DNA of 64,000 nucleotides from Oscillospiraceae bacterium (GCA_017622995.1 JAGAQA010000009.1:1-64000); one strand, 5' to 3'; counted from the first letter of the stretch, positions 49,510 through 58,366 are shown. Program-made: numbers and translations. The notes: generated from the sequence alone by a model not told the origin.

Positions 49510-50318
49510 CACAGCCACCCCTTTCGAACAACAATAAATCCAACAAGCACCAGCACATAGACGCCTGCCGCCAGCGCATGAACGGTCTGAACCGGGGGCA
49601 TATGGGACAGGAAGCGGAGCTTTCCGTCATAGCACCGGGATTCCATGGCATCGTAGCACTGACTGCTTCTTCGGAAGGAGGAGGCAAGCAGGGTGCCGCT
49701 GATCCGTCCGGCCGTGGTGGCAGACCGCTTTAGACCGGAATACCCCAGTCTTGCGGAGGCCGCGATGGTCAGCTTCTGCTGCACATCCAGCAGGAGGAAC
49801 AGATAACGGTAAATCAGGTACATGAGCTCGATGACCAATTCCGGCACATGGCAGCGCCGGAAAACATCAATGAGCTGGGGAACCGGGGTGCTGCTGCTCA
49901 GGGCATACAGGCAGAAGACCGCCCCCATGGCCTGAAAGAACAGGGTGACGGCGTGGCGGAGGCTTTCCTTTGTGATGCAAAGATTGCGGCTCCCAAAGGG
50001 GATATGCCAAAGCCCCATGGGCTCTGGGGTCAGCTCCAGCAGAATGACCGCACAGCTGACAATCAAAAATGCCAGGGGGATCCGCAGAAGATGGAGGAGC
50101 TTGTGCAGGCTGATTTTCCCCAGCAGCCACATGATGAGCACCATGGAAACCGCTACGAAAATTCCCACCGCCAGATCCGCCGCGCTGACGCAGAGCACCA
50201 GGCAAACAACACAGAAGGCCGTTTTCACCATGGGGCTGACATTGAGCAGCCCATTGTGGGCGGCCAGGGTATCCAGCATCAAGGTGCTGCCGGAAGGATG
50301 GTTATGGCCCCGTGCCAT
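49509..50318 (-). CDS. cbiQ: ECF cobalt transporter transmembrane protein
   Basis: 269 aa, five to six membrane helices. Family features include the coupling-helix region SARLGYSGLKRSATTAGRIS near SGTLLASSFRRSSQCYDAME, with Ala-Arg-Gly-like motifs that dock on CbiO. It joins the substrate-binding CbiMN module to the ATPase. The start overlaps the cbiN stop (ATGA). Confidence 0.92.
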   Translation of the reverse strand: MARGHNHPSGSTLMLDTLAAHNGLLNVSPMVKTAFCVVCLVLCVSAADLAVGIFVAVSMVLIMWLLGKISLHKLLHLLRIPLAFLIVSCAVILLELTPEPMGLWHIPFGSRNLCITKESLRHAVTLFFQAMGAVFCLYALSSSTPVPQLIDVFRRCHVPELVIELMYLIYRYLFLLLDVQQKLTIAASARLGYSGLKRSATTAGRISGTLLASSFRRSSQCYDAMESRCYDGKLRFLSHMPPVQTVHALAAGVYVLVLVGFIVVRKGWL

Positions 50319-50620
50319 CAGTCCGCGTCCTTGGGGCTGTACTTTTTCCGGGCCACCAGGTAGCCAAAGCCATAGCCGATGACGATGGCGCCCAGAGCGG
50401 TCTGGAGGCAGAACAGCAGCGATTCGGTCTCTCCTCCGGGAAGCTCTACAATGGGATCTGCCCAGGGCTCATAATCGGGATCTACAGAGGCAATGGCTTC
50501 TTCCGCCGCTCCGTCGGCACCGCCGAATTCGCTGTCAGGAATGGTCATCAGGGGGTAAACCAGGATGGCGGCGCAGAGAGCAACCAACACCAGAATGATC
50601 AAAACCTGCTTCTTTTGCAT
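50318..50620 (-). CDS. cbiN: cobalt transport accessory protein
   Basis: 100 aa with an N-terminal helix (VLIILVLVALCAAILVYPLM), an acidic outer segment (EFGGADGAAEEAIASVDPDY then EPWADPIVELPGGE) and a C-terminal helix ending in VARKKYSPKDAD. This two-helix form with a short extracellular loop is CbiN, which loads cobalt onto CbiM. It lies between cbiM and cbiQ with overlapping or 2-base junctions. Confidence 0.92.
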   Translation of the reverse strand: MQKKQVLIILVLVALCAAILVYPLMTIPDSEFGGADGAAEEAIASVDPDYEPWADPIVELPGGETESLLFCLQTALGAIVIGYGFGYLVARKKYSPKDAD

Positions 50621-50622
50621 GG

Positions 50623-51384
50623 TTACTTGCCCTCCTTTTCCAGATAGCCAATCTCCCGCAGTTCGGGCTTGGCAAAGGATTCCAGCATCATCATCACAAC
50701 GGCGCCCAGAATGCCTTCCACAATGGCCAGGGGGATCTGGGTCAGGGCGAAAATGCTCATAAACGCGCCCATGGAGGCCAGGACACCTGCCTGACCGGGG
50801 TGGGCCAGGGCCAGCTGAATGGAGGTGACGCAGTAGGTGAACAGATCCCCCAGGCCGCAGGCCAGACCCACGGCAACCAGACGGTTGACCTTTCCCTTCC
50901 TGCACAGCTTGTACACGCCGTAGCTGACCATGGGACCGGCAATTGCCATGGAGAAGGTATTGGCGCCCAGGGTGGTGAGGCCGCCGTGGGCCAGCAGAAT
51001 GGCCTGAAACAGCAGCACCAGCAGCCCCAGCAGAGCCATGGGAGCGGGTCCAAACAGGACAGCCCCCAGACCGGTGCCGGTGGGATGGCTGGAGGAGCCG
51101 GTGACGGAGGGCATCTTCAGTGCGGACAGGACAAAGGCGTAAGCGCCCATCATGGCCAGCAGCAGAATGGCCTTCCGGTGGTTGGCCACAATTTTCTTGA
51201 TTGTGAGAAAGCCCCATACCAGAAAGGGCAGGCAGACAACGCCCCAGGCAATGGCGTGGCCCTGGGGAAGGAAGCCCTCCATAATGTGCATGGCGCTGGT
51301 ATTCACCGCCAGCACCGCCAGCAGCGCGGGAATACAGGAGGTCAGCAGAATTCTGCGTTCCCCATTGGTGAATCCGGTTTTCAT
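50623..51384 (-). CDS. cbiM: ECF cobalt transporter substrate-binding membrane protein
   Basis: 253 aa, seven membrane helices. The N-terminal metal site is [19 protein letters not shown] (His residues within the first extracellular residues after a leader-like helix), followed by [20 protein letters not shown], the CbiM signature. It binds Co(II) for cobalamin synthesis. The start is ATG 51384, with AAGGGGG 8 bases upstream. Expression is expected to fall when cobalamin is ample because of the riboswitch upstream. The N-terminal helix ([20 protein letters not shown]) is a cleaved or uncleaved leader. Confidence 0.95.
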   Translation of the reverse strand: MKTGFTNGERRILLTSCIPALLAVLAVNTSAMHIMEGFLPQGHAIAWGVVCLPFLVWGFLTIKKIVANHRKAILLLAMMGAYAFVLSALKMPSVTGSSSHPTGTGLGAVLFGPAPMALLGLLVLLFQAILLAHGGLTTLGANTFSMAIAGPMVSYGVYKLCRKGKVNRLVAVGLACGLGDLFTYCVTSIQLALAHPGQAGVLASMGAFMSIFALTQIPLAIVEGILGAVVMMMLESFAKPELREIGYLEKEGK

Positions 51385-51492
51385 TCCCAAACCCCCTTAG
51401 AAATAAAAAATGGGCAGCCCTGCGGCAGCCCGACAAAGGGGCGGCAAAGCCACCCAATTATCCACAGATTGAACACCGCAATCCTGGTTAGG

Positions 51493-51676
51493 AAAAACGT
51501 AAGCAGGTCTCCTGGCTCCAGTTCACAGCTCCGCGTGTCTTCTCAGGCAAATGCCCAATGACATCCCTACGCATCGCTCCCTGTTACAGTGACGGGTTCG
51601 CTTCGGACTTACACCGAATTCCCTTTTCACCCTTGATGGGACTTACGCCTTGTTAACGTCCTATTCACCTGTTTTC
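51493..51676 (-). ncRNA. cobalamin riboswitch
   Basis: On the minus strand the B12-box elements appear in order: AACAGGTG, AAAAGGGAATTCGGTG with AAGTCCGAAGCG, CCCGTCACTGTAACAGGG, GCATTTGCCTGAGAAG-like core, and GGAGCCAGGAGACCTGC. This is the class I cobalamin aptamer in the leader of cbiM. Ligand binding should reduce expression of cbiMNQO. Confidence 0.93.
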
Positions 51677-51705
51677 AATATAGCATATGCCAGGGGGCCT
51701 GTCAA
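51677..51705 (-). promoter_or_regulatory. promoter of the riboswitch/cbi operon
   Basis: Minus strand TTGACA (51700-51705), 17-base spacer, TATATT (51677-51682), directly before the aptamer. Confidence 0.85.
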
Positions 51706-51850
51706 TATTTCGCGGAAAAGAAAGCTTCCGAACCCAAAACCCAGACCGTAAATTCCTTCGGATTGTTCAGAAAGACAGTAGACTTTTTTATTGATTTCTG
51801 CTACTGTGTAGGGGAACCGGGAAAAAGGGCTGCTCGATGGGGGTATGGCT

Positions 51851-52918
51851 ATGAAAAAGGACAGCAGAGTATCCGCAATCGCCTTTGCGCTGCTTGCGGC
51901 GGTGCTTTACGCGCTGAACACACCCCTTTCCAAGGCTTTTATGGAGCATGTGCCGCCCACCTTCATGGCGGCGTTCCTGTATCTGGGCGCGGGAGTTGGC
52001 GTTGGGATTCTGTATCTGTTCCGCTGGCGGGAAGAAAAACCGTCGGAAAGGCTTACCAAACCGGATCTGCCCTACGTCATCGGCATGATTCTTCTGGATA
52101 TTGGGGCGCCGGTTTTCCTGATGATCGGGATCAACCTGGGCACCGCTTCCAATGCTTCCCTGCTGGGCAATTTTGAGATCGTCACCACAACCCTGATTGC
52201 GCTGCTGCTGTTCAAAGAAAAGGTGTCCGGCAGGCTCTGGATTGCCATTGGCCTCATGACCCTGTCCAGCCTTCTCCTTACCTTTGAAGGGGCGGGAAGC
52301 TTCCGGTTTTCCCTGGGCTCCCTGTTTGTGCTGCTGGCTACCTGCTGCTGGGGGCTTGAAAACAACTGCACAAGAAGGATTTCCCACAAAAGCACCTATC
52401 AGATCGTGGTGCTGAAGGGCCTTTTCTCCGGCAGCGGTTCCTTCCTCATCGCGTTGTCGCTGGGGGAGCCCATCCCCGCCGGGGCTTACGCTGCCGGAGC
52501 CATGGTGCTTGGCTTTGTGGCATACGGCCTGAGCATCTTTTTCTATGTCCGGGCGCAGAGAACCCTGGGCGCCGCGAAGACAAGCGCTTACTATGCCGCC
52601 GCACCCTTCATCGGGGTGCTTCTGGCTTTTGCCATCAATGGAGAACGTCCCGCCCCGGCATACTTTTTCGCCCTGGCCCTGATGCTGGCCGGTACGGTAT
52701 TTGTGGTGTACGACACCATGGTCAAGCACCATATTCACGGGCACACCCATGTGATCGTGCATACCCACAACGGCACAACCCACACCCATGTGCTTACCCA
52801 TGCCCACGGCCATGATCATTTCGCCTCGGAAGAAAAGCACGGGCATCACCATGAGGTGTATCTGAACAGCGCGGAGCATTGGGCGGCCCACGCAAAGGAC
52901 GCGCAGTGTGACTTGTGA
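51851..52918 (+). CDS. EamA/DMT transporter with His-rich C-terminal tail
   Basis: 355 aa. Ten membrane helices in two EamA halves (AIAFALLAAVLYALNTPLSK; VLLATCCWGLENN in the second). From about residue 297 a cytoplasmic or outer tail is packed with His: HHIHGHTHVIVHTHNGTTHT, HVLTHAHGHDH and KHGHHHE, more than 20 His in about 60 residues. DMT proteins with such tails are linked to metal export or nickel/cobalt handling. It is divergent from the cobalt importer, with which it shares the 51706-51850 region. ATG 51851 is preferred (GGGGG 6-7 bases upstream). Substrate unproven. Confidence 0.8.
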   Translation: MKKDSRVSAIAFALLAAVLYALNTPLSKAFMEHVPPTFMAAFLYLGAGVGVGILYLFRWREEKPSERLTKPDLPYVIGMILLDIGAPVFLMIGINLGTASNASLLGNFEIVTTTLIALLLFKEKVSGRLWIAIGLMTLSSLLLTFEGAGSFRFSLGSLFVLLATCCWGLENNCTRRISHKSTYQIVVLKGLFSGSGSFLIALSLGEPIPAGAYAAGAMVLGFVAYGLSIFFYVRAQRTLGAAKTSAYYAAAPFIGVLLAFAINGERPAPAYFFALALMLAGTVFVVYDTMVKHHIHGHTHVIVHTHNGTTHTHVLTHAHGHDHFASEEKHGHHHEVYLNSAEHWAAHAKDAQCDL

Positions 52919-52981
52919 CGGGGAGGACCACCACGGCGGAGGGCTTGATTTTCTAAAAATACATGAAAAGAGGAGAAAGAG

Positions 52982-53233
52982 ATGGAAAACAGAAAGAAAC
53001 AGCCGGAGCTTCGAATCCAGAACAGCGTGCCGGAGGAGGAACCGGACATCCTGGGAATGGACCCGGCGGAACTGAAGGACTACCTGGCCCGGCTTTATGC
53101 CCTGCGGAAGGATTTGGACAGCCGGGAACCCGGGAATGAGGAAAGCGAAGAATACGATGATTGGGCAGATGCCCACGAGGAGCTGGAAGACCGGATTGAT
53201 GAGGTGCTGGACCGGCTGGACGAACTGAATTAA
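52982..53233 (+). CDS. small acidic helical protein
   Basis: 83 aa, very acidic, with a first part rich in Pro/Glu and a heptad-like helix ending HEELEDRIDEVLDRLDELN. AGAGGAGA precedes the ATG. It follows the His-rich transporter by 63 bases, possibly on the same transcript. No family recognised; a coiled-coil dimer is plausible. Confidence 0.65.
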   Translation: MENRKKQPELRIQNSVPEEEPDILGMDPAELKDYLARLYALRKDLDSREPGNEESEEYDDWADAHEELEDRIDEVLDRLDELN

Positions 53234-53238
53234 AAGCG

Positions 53239-53259
53239 GGCAGCCCCCGGGCTGCCCAA
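53239..53259 (+). terminator. GC hairpin after the small acidic gene
   Basis: GGGCAGCCC and GGGCTGCCC with a 3-base loop. No U-run, so a weak terminator at best. Confidence 0.5.
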
Positions 53260-53344
53260 CATATTTACTATACCACGTTTTTCTGTCCGCGCCCAGTGGC
53301 GGATCCCACGAATTTTCGCGTGTTTTCTTATGGAATATCCCATC

Positions 53345-53408
53345 TTGAAAAAATGAAAAATGTGCTGTAATATGAAGGTACAAAAAAGGAGTGAGTCCAA
53401 TGTACTAA
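53345..53408 (+). promoter_or_regulatory. promoter and ribosome site reading into a two-codon ORF
   Basis: TTGAAA (53345-53350), 17-base spacer, TAATAT (53368-53373), then AAGGAG (53386-53391), 8 bases, ATG-TAC-TAA (53400-53408). The expression signals are intact but the gene is gone. A strong terminator follows at 53474. It may be a deletion remnant or a start-stop regulatory element. The remaining 53409-53473 shows nothing else. Confidence 0.5.
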
Positions 53409-53473
53409 GGAAAGCCCCTTACAAACTGTAGAAAGTCGAGGTTAAGCAAATGACGGAACCCAAGAATTGTGAG

Positions 53474-53523
53474 AAATAACCCTTGATCATCGGAAGAGTC
53501 AGCCGAATGATCAAGGGTTATTT
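53474..53523. terminator. bidirectional terminator
   Basis: AAATAACCCTTGATCAT pairs with ATGATCAAGGGTTATTT (17 bp) around a 16-base loop containing a short inner stem. Confidence 0.85.
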
Positions 53524-53526
53524 CTT

Positions 53527-53988
53527 TTATAGCGGATGTCCCTGCTCCAGGTCCAGCAGGGCTTTTTTGCGTTCCAGCCCCCAGGCATAGCCGGTGAGCC
53601 TGCCGCCGGAACCGACAACCCGGTGGCAGGGGACCATCAGACTGATGGGGTTGCTGCCCACGGCGCCGCCGACGGCCTGGGGACATTTTCCAAAGCCCCG
53701 GGCTGCCATTTTGTCCGCCAGCTCCCCATAGGTCACCGTCTGGCCATAGGGAATTTCCAGAAGCAGCTCCCAAACGTTTCGCCGGAAGGCCGAAACCTCC
53801 GGAAAGCGGAAAGGGGGAATTTCTCCGGGATCCAAACCAGCAAAATAGCGGTCCAGCCACCGTTTGGCGTCCTCCGGAATGGGCCCGGTGCCCTGCTCCC
53901 GGCAGAAGTCCAGGGTGAACAGAACGCTTCCCTCGTAGGTAATGCGCAGCATCCCCAGGGGGGAAGGGTAATAGCCCACAGATTTCAT
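53527..53988 (-). CDS. ogt: methylated-DNA-protein-cysteine methyltransferase
   Basis: 153 aa. C-terminal DNA-binding and active site domain with GQTVTYGELADKMAARGF (recognition helix) and the acceptor Cys in LMVPCHRVVGSGG; the N-terminal domain is short. Removes alkyl groups from O6-alkylguanine in a suicide reaction. GGAGG 9 bases before the ATG at 53988. The end of the gene is just beside the terminator at 53474. Conserved Asn-hinge and Arg finger positions are present (FGKCPQAVGGAVGSNP). Confidence 0.92.
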   Translation of the reverse strand: MKSVGYYPSPLGMLRITYEGSVLFTLDFCREQGTGPIPEDAKRWLDRYFAGLDPGEIPPFRFPEVSAFRRNVWELLLEIPYGQTVTYGELADKMAARGFGKCPQAVGGAVGSNPISLMVPCHRVVGSGGRLTGYAWGLERKKALLDLEQGHPL

Positions 53989-54094
53989 GCCATATCGCCT
54001 CCTTTTTTCCAGTATACCACCTTTGCGGCCCGGTTGCAATCGCGGGAACAATGTGCTAAAATGAAGAAAACTTTATTACAGGGAAGAAAACTTG

Positions 54095-55432
54095 ATGAAA
54101 AAACAGACAAAAATCCTGCTTTCCACCTTTTTGATCCTGGTGGGCATGGGACTGCTGGGGACCGCCGGATGGCTGTGGTTCGATGCCAATGTGGACCGGA
54201 GCGGCTGGGTGCAGACGGAAGACGGCGGTTATACATACCGGGATTTTCACGGCAGGGAAGTGACCGGCTGGCTGCGGCTGGAGGACCGGATCTGTTATTT
54301 TGACGAAAACTTCCGGATGGTCACCGGCTGGCAGACCATTGACGGACTGCGCTACTATTTCGGCAACGATGGTGTTATGGCAACCTCCTGGAAGGAACTG
54401 GAGGGGCTAAACTACTATTTCGGGGATGACGGCGTTCTGACCACCGGCTGGAAGGAGCTGCCCCAGGGGAAATTCTACTTTGATGCCGATGGGGCCATGG
54501 TTACCCAATGGCACGAAATCGACGGACAGGAATACTATTTCCTGCCCAACGGCCCCATGGCCACCGGCTGGCAGGAACTGGAAAAGGGACATTACTTTTT
54601 TGATGACCAGGGCATCTATGTTACCGGCGTTCAGATCATGGAGGACGGTGAGCGGTTTTTCCTGGAGGACGGCACCATGGCAACCGACTGGGTGGAGCGG
54701 GACGGCCATACCTATTATTACAGCCTGGAGGGGCTCAAGTGCACCGGCTGGCAGGAAATCGAAGGGGCGCTGTACTTCTTTGACCAGGAAGGCATCATGC
54801 AGACCGGCTGGCACCAGGAGGACGAATACCGCTACTACCTGTTTGAAGACGGCAAGGCCGCCGTGGGCCGGACAGAGCTGGAGGGCCAGGTTTATTACTT
54901 CACCCCCAAGGGCATCCAGGTGGTGCTGGTCAACCGGGACAATCCGATCCCGGACTACTATGAGATCGATGTGGTTCCGGTGGAGGGTTACAACAGAATC
55001 CAGAGAATCGCTCTGGAGCCGCTGAAGCAGATGCTGGCCGACTGCCGGGCGGCAGTGGATTCCTGCATTTTCAACAGCTCCTTCCGGACCCAGAAGGAAC
55101 AGACCACCATTCTGGAAACCAGAACGGAGGAGTATATGGAAAAAGGCATGACCTATGAGGAAGCCTACAGGGAAACGCTGAAAACCGTATCCCTCCCCGG
55201 AAGGAGCGAACACCAGCTGGGGCTTTCCGTAGACCTGGTGGGAAAAGAGGCCAATGAATGGCTGGCCCAGCACTGCTGGGAGTATGGCTTTATTCTCCGC
55301 TACCCGGAGGGGAAGGAGGAGATAACGGGCATCAGCAATGAGCCCTGGCACTTCCGCTATGTGGGCACCCGGGTATCCCTGGATATGAAGGATACAGGCC
55401 TATGCCTGGAAGAATACCTGGGAGCGGCATAA
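54095..55432 (+). CDS. cell-wall D,D-carboxypeptidase (VanY type) with choline-binding-like repeats
   Basis: 445 aa. Signal-anchor helix (ILLSTFLILVGMGLLGTAGW), then about eleven cell wall-binding repeats of about 20 residues (pattern GW...DG..YYF, for example TGWQTIDGLRYYFGNDGVMA, about residues 35-290), then a VanY domain with SSFRTQKEQ, zinc ligands in PGRSEHQLGLSVDLV (SxHxxGxxxD) and NEPWHFRY (ExWH). It should trim the terminal D-Ala from peptidoglycan stems outside the cell while held to wall teichoic acids or glycan by the repeats. Single gene followed by a strong terminator. Confidence 0.88.
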   Translation: MKKQTKILLSTFLILVGMGLLGTAGWLWFDANVDRSGWVQTEDGGYTYRDFHGREVTGWLRLEDRICYFDENFRMVTGWQTIDGLRYYFGNDGVMATSWKELEGLNYYFGDDGVLTTGWKELPQGKFYFDADGAMVTQWHEIDGQEYYFLPNGPMATGWQELEKGHYFFDDQGIYVTGVQIMEDGERFFLEDGTMATDWVERDGHTYYYSLEGLKCTGWQEIEGALYFFDQEGIMQTGWHQEDEYRYYLFEDGKAAVGRTELEGQVYYFTPKGIQVVLVNRDNPIPDYYEIDVVPVEGYNRIQRIALEPLKQMLADCRAAVDSCIFNSSFRTQKEQTTILETRTEEYMEKGMTYEEAYRETLKTVSLPGRSEHQLGLSVDLVGKEANEWLAQHCWEYGFILRYPEGKEEITGISNEPWHFRYVGTRVSLDMKDTGLCLEEYLGAA

Positions 55433-55433
55433 C

Positions 55434-55467
55434 AAACCCCACCGGCTTTGAAGCCGGTGGGGTTTTT
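55434..55467. terminator. strong terminator
   Basis: AAACCCCACCGGCTT and AAGCCGGTGGGGTTTTT form a 15-bp stem with a 2-base loop; serves the VanY gene and, on the other strand, the amidohydrolase gene. Confidence 0.92.
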
Positions 55468-55468
55468 C

Positions 55469-56749
55469 TCACAGGTAATTGTCCAGCTCCTGATCCACTT
55501 CCCGAATACGGCTTTGCCGGGGAGCAATCTTTTTGCCCCGGAAGAAGACTATGGAGGGCTCCCGCAGAGTGGTGAGGTCGTTCAGGGGATTGTCCCTGCA
55601 AACCACAAAATCCGCGGATTTTCCCGCTTCAATGGAGCCGGTTTCTTTTTCGATTCCGGCAATTTTCGCGTTGCCCAGGGTGGCGGTATACAGGGCCTGG
55701 GTGGCGGTAACGCCGCAGAAGCGCCGGAAATACACCAGCTCCCGCCAGGTGTCGTACTGGGTTACATAGGGGCAGGCGGTATCGGTGCCCAGACCAACGG
55801 GAATCCCCGCGGACAGGCAGGCCTTGGCGCAGCCCACAATGCCGTCCATCACGATTTTTCCGTTGTATTTCTGCATGGGGGTGGCGTGGCTCACGCTGGT
55901 GTCAAAAAGGGCGTAGGACAGGGCGGGGGAGATGGTGGTCACCAGGCTGGCCCCGGTTTCCCGGAAAAGGGCCAGGGTGGATTCGTCAGGCATGGCGCCG
56001 TGTTCAATGGTGTCCACGCCGTTTTCCAGGGCGGCCCGGACGCCTTCCGGGCTTTCCACATGGGCGGCCACCTTCAGTCCCAGGGCATGGGCCCGGTCAC
56101 AGGCGGCTTTGATCAGGGCAGGCTCCATCTTGAGAACACCGGGTTCTCCCTGCCGGACCGCATCCAGCACGCCGCCGGTGACCATCAGTTTTATGAGGTC
56201 CGCGCCGGTGGAAGCAATCTGGGATACAAAGTCCGCGGCCTCCTCCGGGGTGTGGGCCACATGGGCAAGGGAACCGGCCATATGGCCACCGGGAACAGAA
56301 ACGGCCATGTTGCCTGCCAGAATCCGGGGCCCAACAGCCTTTCCGGCGTTGATGGCATCCCGGAGCCGGGAATCAAAATCCAGAATGCCGCCCACGGTCC
56401 GGATGGTGGTTACGCCGGAGCGCAGCTGCTGCCGGGCGTAGCCCGCAACCAAGGCCATGCCCAGCTTTTTGGTCCAGGCATTGGCGGTTACCAACTTGAC
56501 GGCCTTGATGGGGTCGGTCTGCTTTTTCTTAGGTTTTCCGCTTCCGGCAAGGTGAACATGGAGGTTGATGAGACCCGGAAGCAGATACTGCCCCTCCAGA
56601 TCGATTTTCGGGAACCCTTTGGGGATGGCGGTGTCGGCCACCACACTGCGAATCTTCCCGTTTTCCACCAGTACGGCCAGCCCCTTCTGGGGGGTCATAT
56701 TCTGGGTGCCGTCCAGCAGATAGCCGTTATAAAGCGCGAATTTTGACAT
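55469..56749 (-). CDS. amidohydrolase-family metal-dependent hydrolase
   Basis: 426 aa. Imidazolonepropionase/Xaa-Pro-dipeptidase-like branch of the amidohydrolase superfamily: metal ligands HVHLAG (HxH), a probable carbamylated Lys in LIKLMVTGGV, His in KVAAHVES and TIEHGAM, Asp in GLGTDTA. An N-terminal and C-terminal beta-sandwich (ALYNGYLLDGT; KSADFVVCRDNPLNDLTTLR) frames the barrel. AGGAGG lies 6 bases before the ATG at 56749. Followed by two more minus genes upstream. Natural substrate unknown; relatives hydrolyse dipeptides or amide-containing compounds. Confidence 0.85.
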   Translation of the reverse strand: MSKFALYNGYLLDGTQNMTPQKGLAVLVENGKIRSVVADTAIPKGFPKIDLEGQYLLPGLINLHVHLAGSGKPKKKQTDPIKAVKLVTANAWTKKLGMALVAGYARQQLRSGVTTIRTVGGILDFDSRLRDAINAGKAVGPRILAGNMAVSVPGGHMAGSLAHVAHTPEEAADFVSQIASTGADLIKLMVTGGVLDAVRQGEPGVLKMEPALIKAACDRAHALGLKVAAHVESPEGVRAALENGVDTIEHGAMPDESTLALFRETGASLVTTISPALSYALFDTSVSHATPMQKYNGKIVMDGIVGCAKACLSAGIPVGLGTDTACPYVTQYDTWRELVYFRRFCGVTATQALYTATLGNAKIAGIEKETGSIEAGKSADFVVCRDNPLNDLTTLREPSIVFFRGKKIAPRQSRIREVDQELDNYL

Positions 56750-56759
56750 AGGAGCCTCC

Positions 56760-57674
56760 TTATCTTTTTCCGTGGAGGGCCTCCTGCTCCCGAAGGAGCC
56801 GGCTGCCCGGGTGGTAGTAGGGACACAGCAGCATGGAATAGAGTCTGTTTTCCGGGCCAAACTGCATGTCCGCCCGGAGGGCGGCCCGATACCAGTACCG
56901 TTTTCCCATATAGGGAATCCGGGCCTCCCATTTTACCAGGGCATCGGCATGAAACTTGATTTCCGCCGCGAAGGAATTGAGACTCAGGTTTCCCGTATGG
57001 AAGGCAAGCACCGCCTGCAGCTCCTCCTGGGTGGGGTGGAGCGGGTCGGCAAGAAAGATTCCCCGGCGCTGAAAATCCACGATGGTCCTGCCGGAACGGC
57101 GGTTGAGCTCCGCCAGTCCCTGCAGAAGCCTGGCAGAAGCCAGCCGGTGCCGGTCCGGGAAGGGAATGCTGCCGTTTGGGAAGAGGGAGAGAAGCTTTTG
57201 CAGGTAAGTCTGGCCGATCAGGTAGCTGCCCCGGTTGGCGGGATTGCTGAAATACTGCTGCAAACGGGGGTCATGCTTCCGGGTAAAACGTTCGGTTACA
57301 TCCCGAAAGGCGTTTACAAAGCGTTCCATTTCCGGCTGGCCCGGTTGGCAGCCCTGGGGAAGCGTTTCAAAAGCCTCCAGGGGAAAGGCCACAAAGGACA
57401 CGCTCACCGAGGGCTCGTCCCGGTCGGAAAAGCCCGGCACATAGTCGTGCTCCTGCTCCCGCAGCTTCAGGAGGCCGTAAACCGGCGATTCACCGGCGAC
57501 CCGGTACAGGTGCCAGTCGTCATAATAGCTTTCCACATCCGAAGAATTGGAAAGGGAAATGCCCGTGTCCCGAATGCCCTTTTCTTCCAGGAGCGTGCTC
57601 AGGGGCCGGGTGCAGAGCCCAAACCCATCCTCTGTTTCCAGCCATTGGGCGGAGGCTGTTTTGAGTCCGGTCAT
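56760..57674 (-). CDS. conserved protein of unknown function (possibly DUF3878)
   Basis: 304 aa, soluble, no signal. Blocks such as GNLSLNSFAAEIKFHADALV followed by KWEARIPYMGKRYWYRAALRAD suggest a conserved C-terminal domain; the N-terminal half has LYRVAGESPVYGLLKLREQ. I suspect the Clostridial DUF3878 family but am not sure. It lies between amidohydrolase (10 bases) and proX (4-base overlap ATGA), so all three are likely one operon. Confidence 0.55.
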   Translation of the reverse strand: MTGLKTASAQWLETEDGFGLCTRPLSTLLEEKGIRDTGISLSNSSDVESYYDDWHLYRVAGESPVYGLLKLREQEHDYVPGFSDRDEPSVSVSFVAFPLEAFETLPQGCQPGQPEMERFVNAFRDVTERFTRKHDPRLQQYFSNPANRGSYLIGQTYLQKLLSLFPNGSIPFPDRHRLASARLLQGLAELNRRSGRTIVDFQRRGIFLADPLHPTQEELQAVLAFHTGNLSLNSFAAEIKFHADALVKWEARIPYMGKRYWYRAALRADMQFGPENRLYSMLLCPYYHPGSRLLREQEALHGKR

Positions 57675-58195
57675 GGTTCGTCCCCCGGCAGGTCCACGAT
57701 CCGGTAGTCATGCCCCACTGCCTCCAGAAATTTGCCAAACAGGTCCTCCCGGGCAATGCGCATGCTGGAGGTGTTGACACAGGGATGGCAGCCGATGAAG
57801 GCATCCTTGAGAAGCTCCCTGTCCACCAACAGCTGCACGGCATGGGTCTTGTCATTCATCAGGCCCATGATGCTGACGGAGCCGGGATGGATGTCCAGAT
57901 ATTCCAGCAGAAAGCGCTCGTCGGCAAAAGACAGCCGGGCGCAGCCCAGCTGGGAGGACAGATCCTTGGTGCGGAACTTTTTGTCACCGGGCATCATCAG
58001 CAGGTAAAAAACGGTTTGCTGCCGGTTGCACAGGAACAGATTCTTGCACATTTTCACGTCCAGGGCCTGATCGACCGCCAGACAGTCCTCCATGGTCATG
58101 GCGGGGGCATGGTCGATGCGGGTGTAGGGGATGTTCAGCTGATCCAGCAGCCTGTAGGTGCGGACCTCCCGATCCTGGCGGGGTGTTTCTTCCAT
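57671..58195 (-). CDS. proX: prolyl-tRNA editing protein (ProX)
   Basis: 174 aa, YbaK/ProRS-editing-domain fold. Features are YRLLDQLNIPYTRIDHAPAM, the catalytic Lys in KMCKNLFLCNRQQ, and SIMGLMNDKTHAVQLLVDRE with FIGCHPCVNTSSM at the C-terminus. It deacylates Ala-tRNA-Pro, protecting translation accuracy. The start is ATG 58195 with AAAGGA upstream. First gene of the minus-strand set proX-hypothetical-amidohydrolase. Confidence 0.88.
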   Translation of the reverse strand: MEETPRQDREVRTYRLLDQLNIPYTRIDHAPAMTMEDCLAVDQALDVKMCKNLFLCNRQQTVFYLLMMPGDKKFRTKDLSSQLGCARLSFADERFLLEYLDIHPGSVSIMGLMNDKTHAVQLLVDRELLKDAFIGCHPCVNTSSMRIAREDLFGKFLEAVGHDYRIVDLPGDEP

Positions 58196-58366
58196 GGAGC
58201 ATCGTCCTTTCTCTATAGGGTGGAGCAAATCCACTTCCATGATAGCTCCATTATAGTCCCGGGGACGGTTGGACGCAATCCCTTTTCACAATTTTTTCGG
58301 GAAGTCCGCAAGGAGAAAAAAGAACAAACCTACAAAACCTGTTGAATAAAAAACAAAAATGAACAG

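Noticed and set aside
51788-53383. A 531-codon minus-strand frame opposite the His-rich transporter
   Set aside because: Antisense shadow with low-complexity composition; the + strand gene has membrane helices and a ribosome site.
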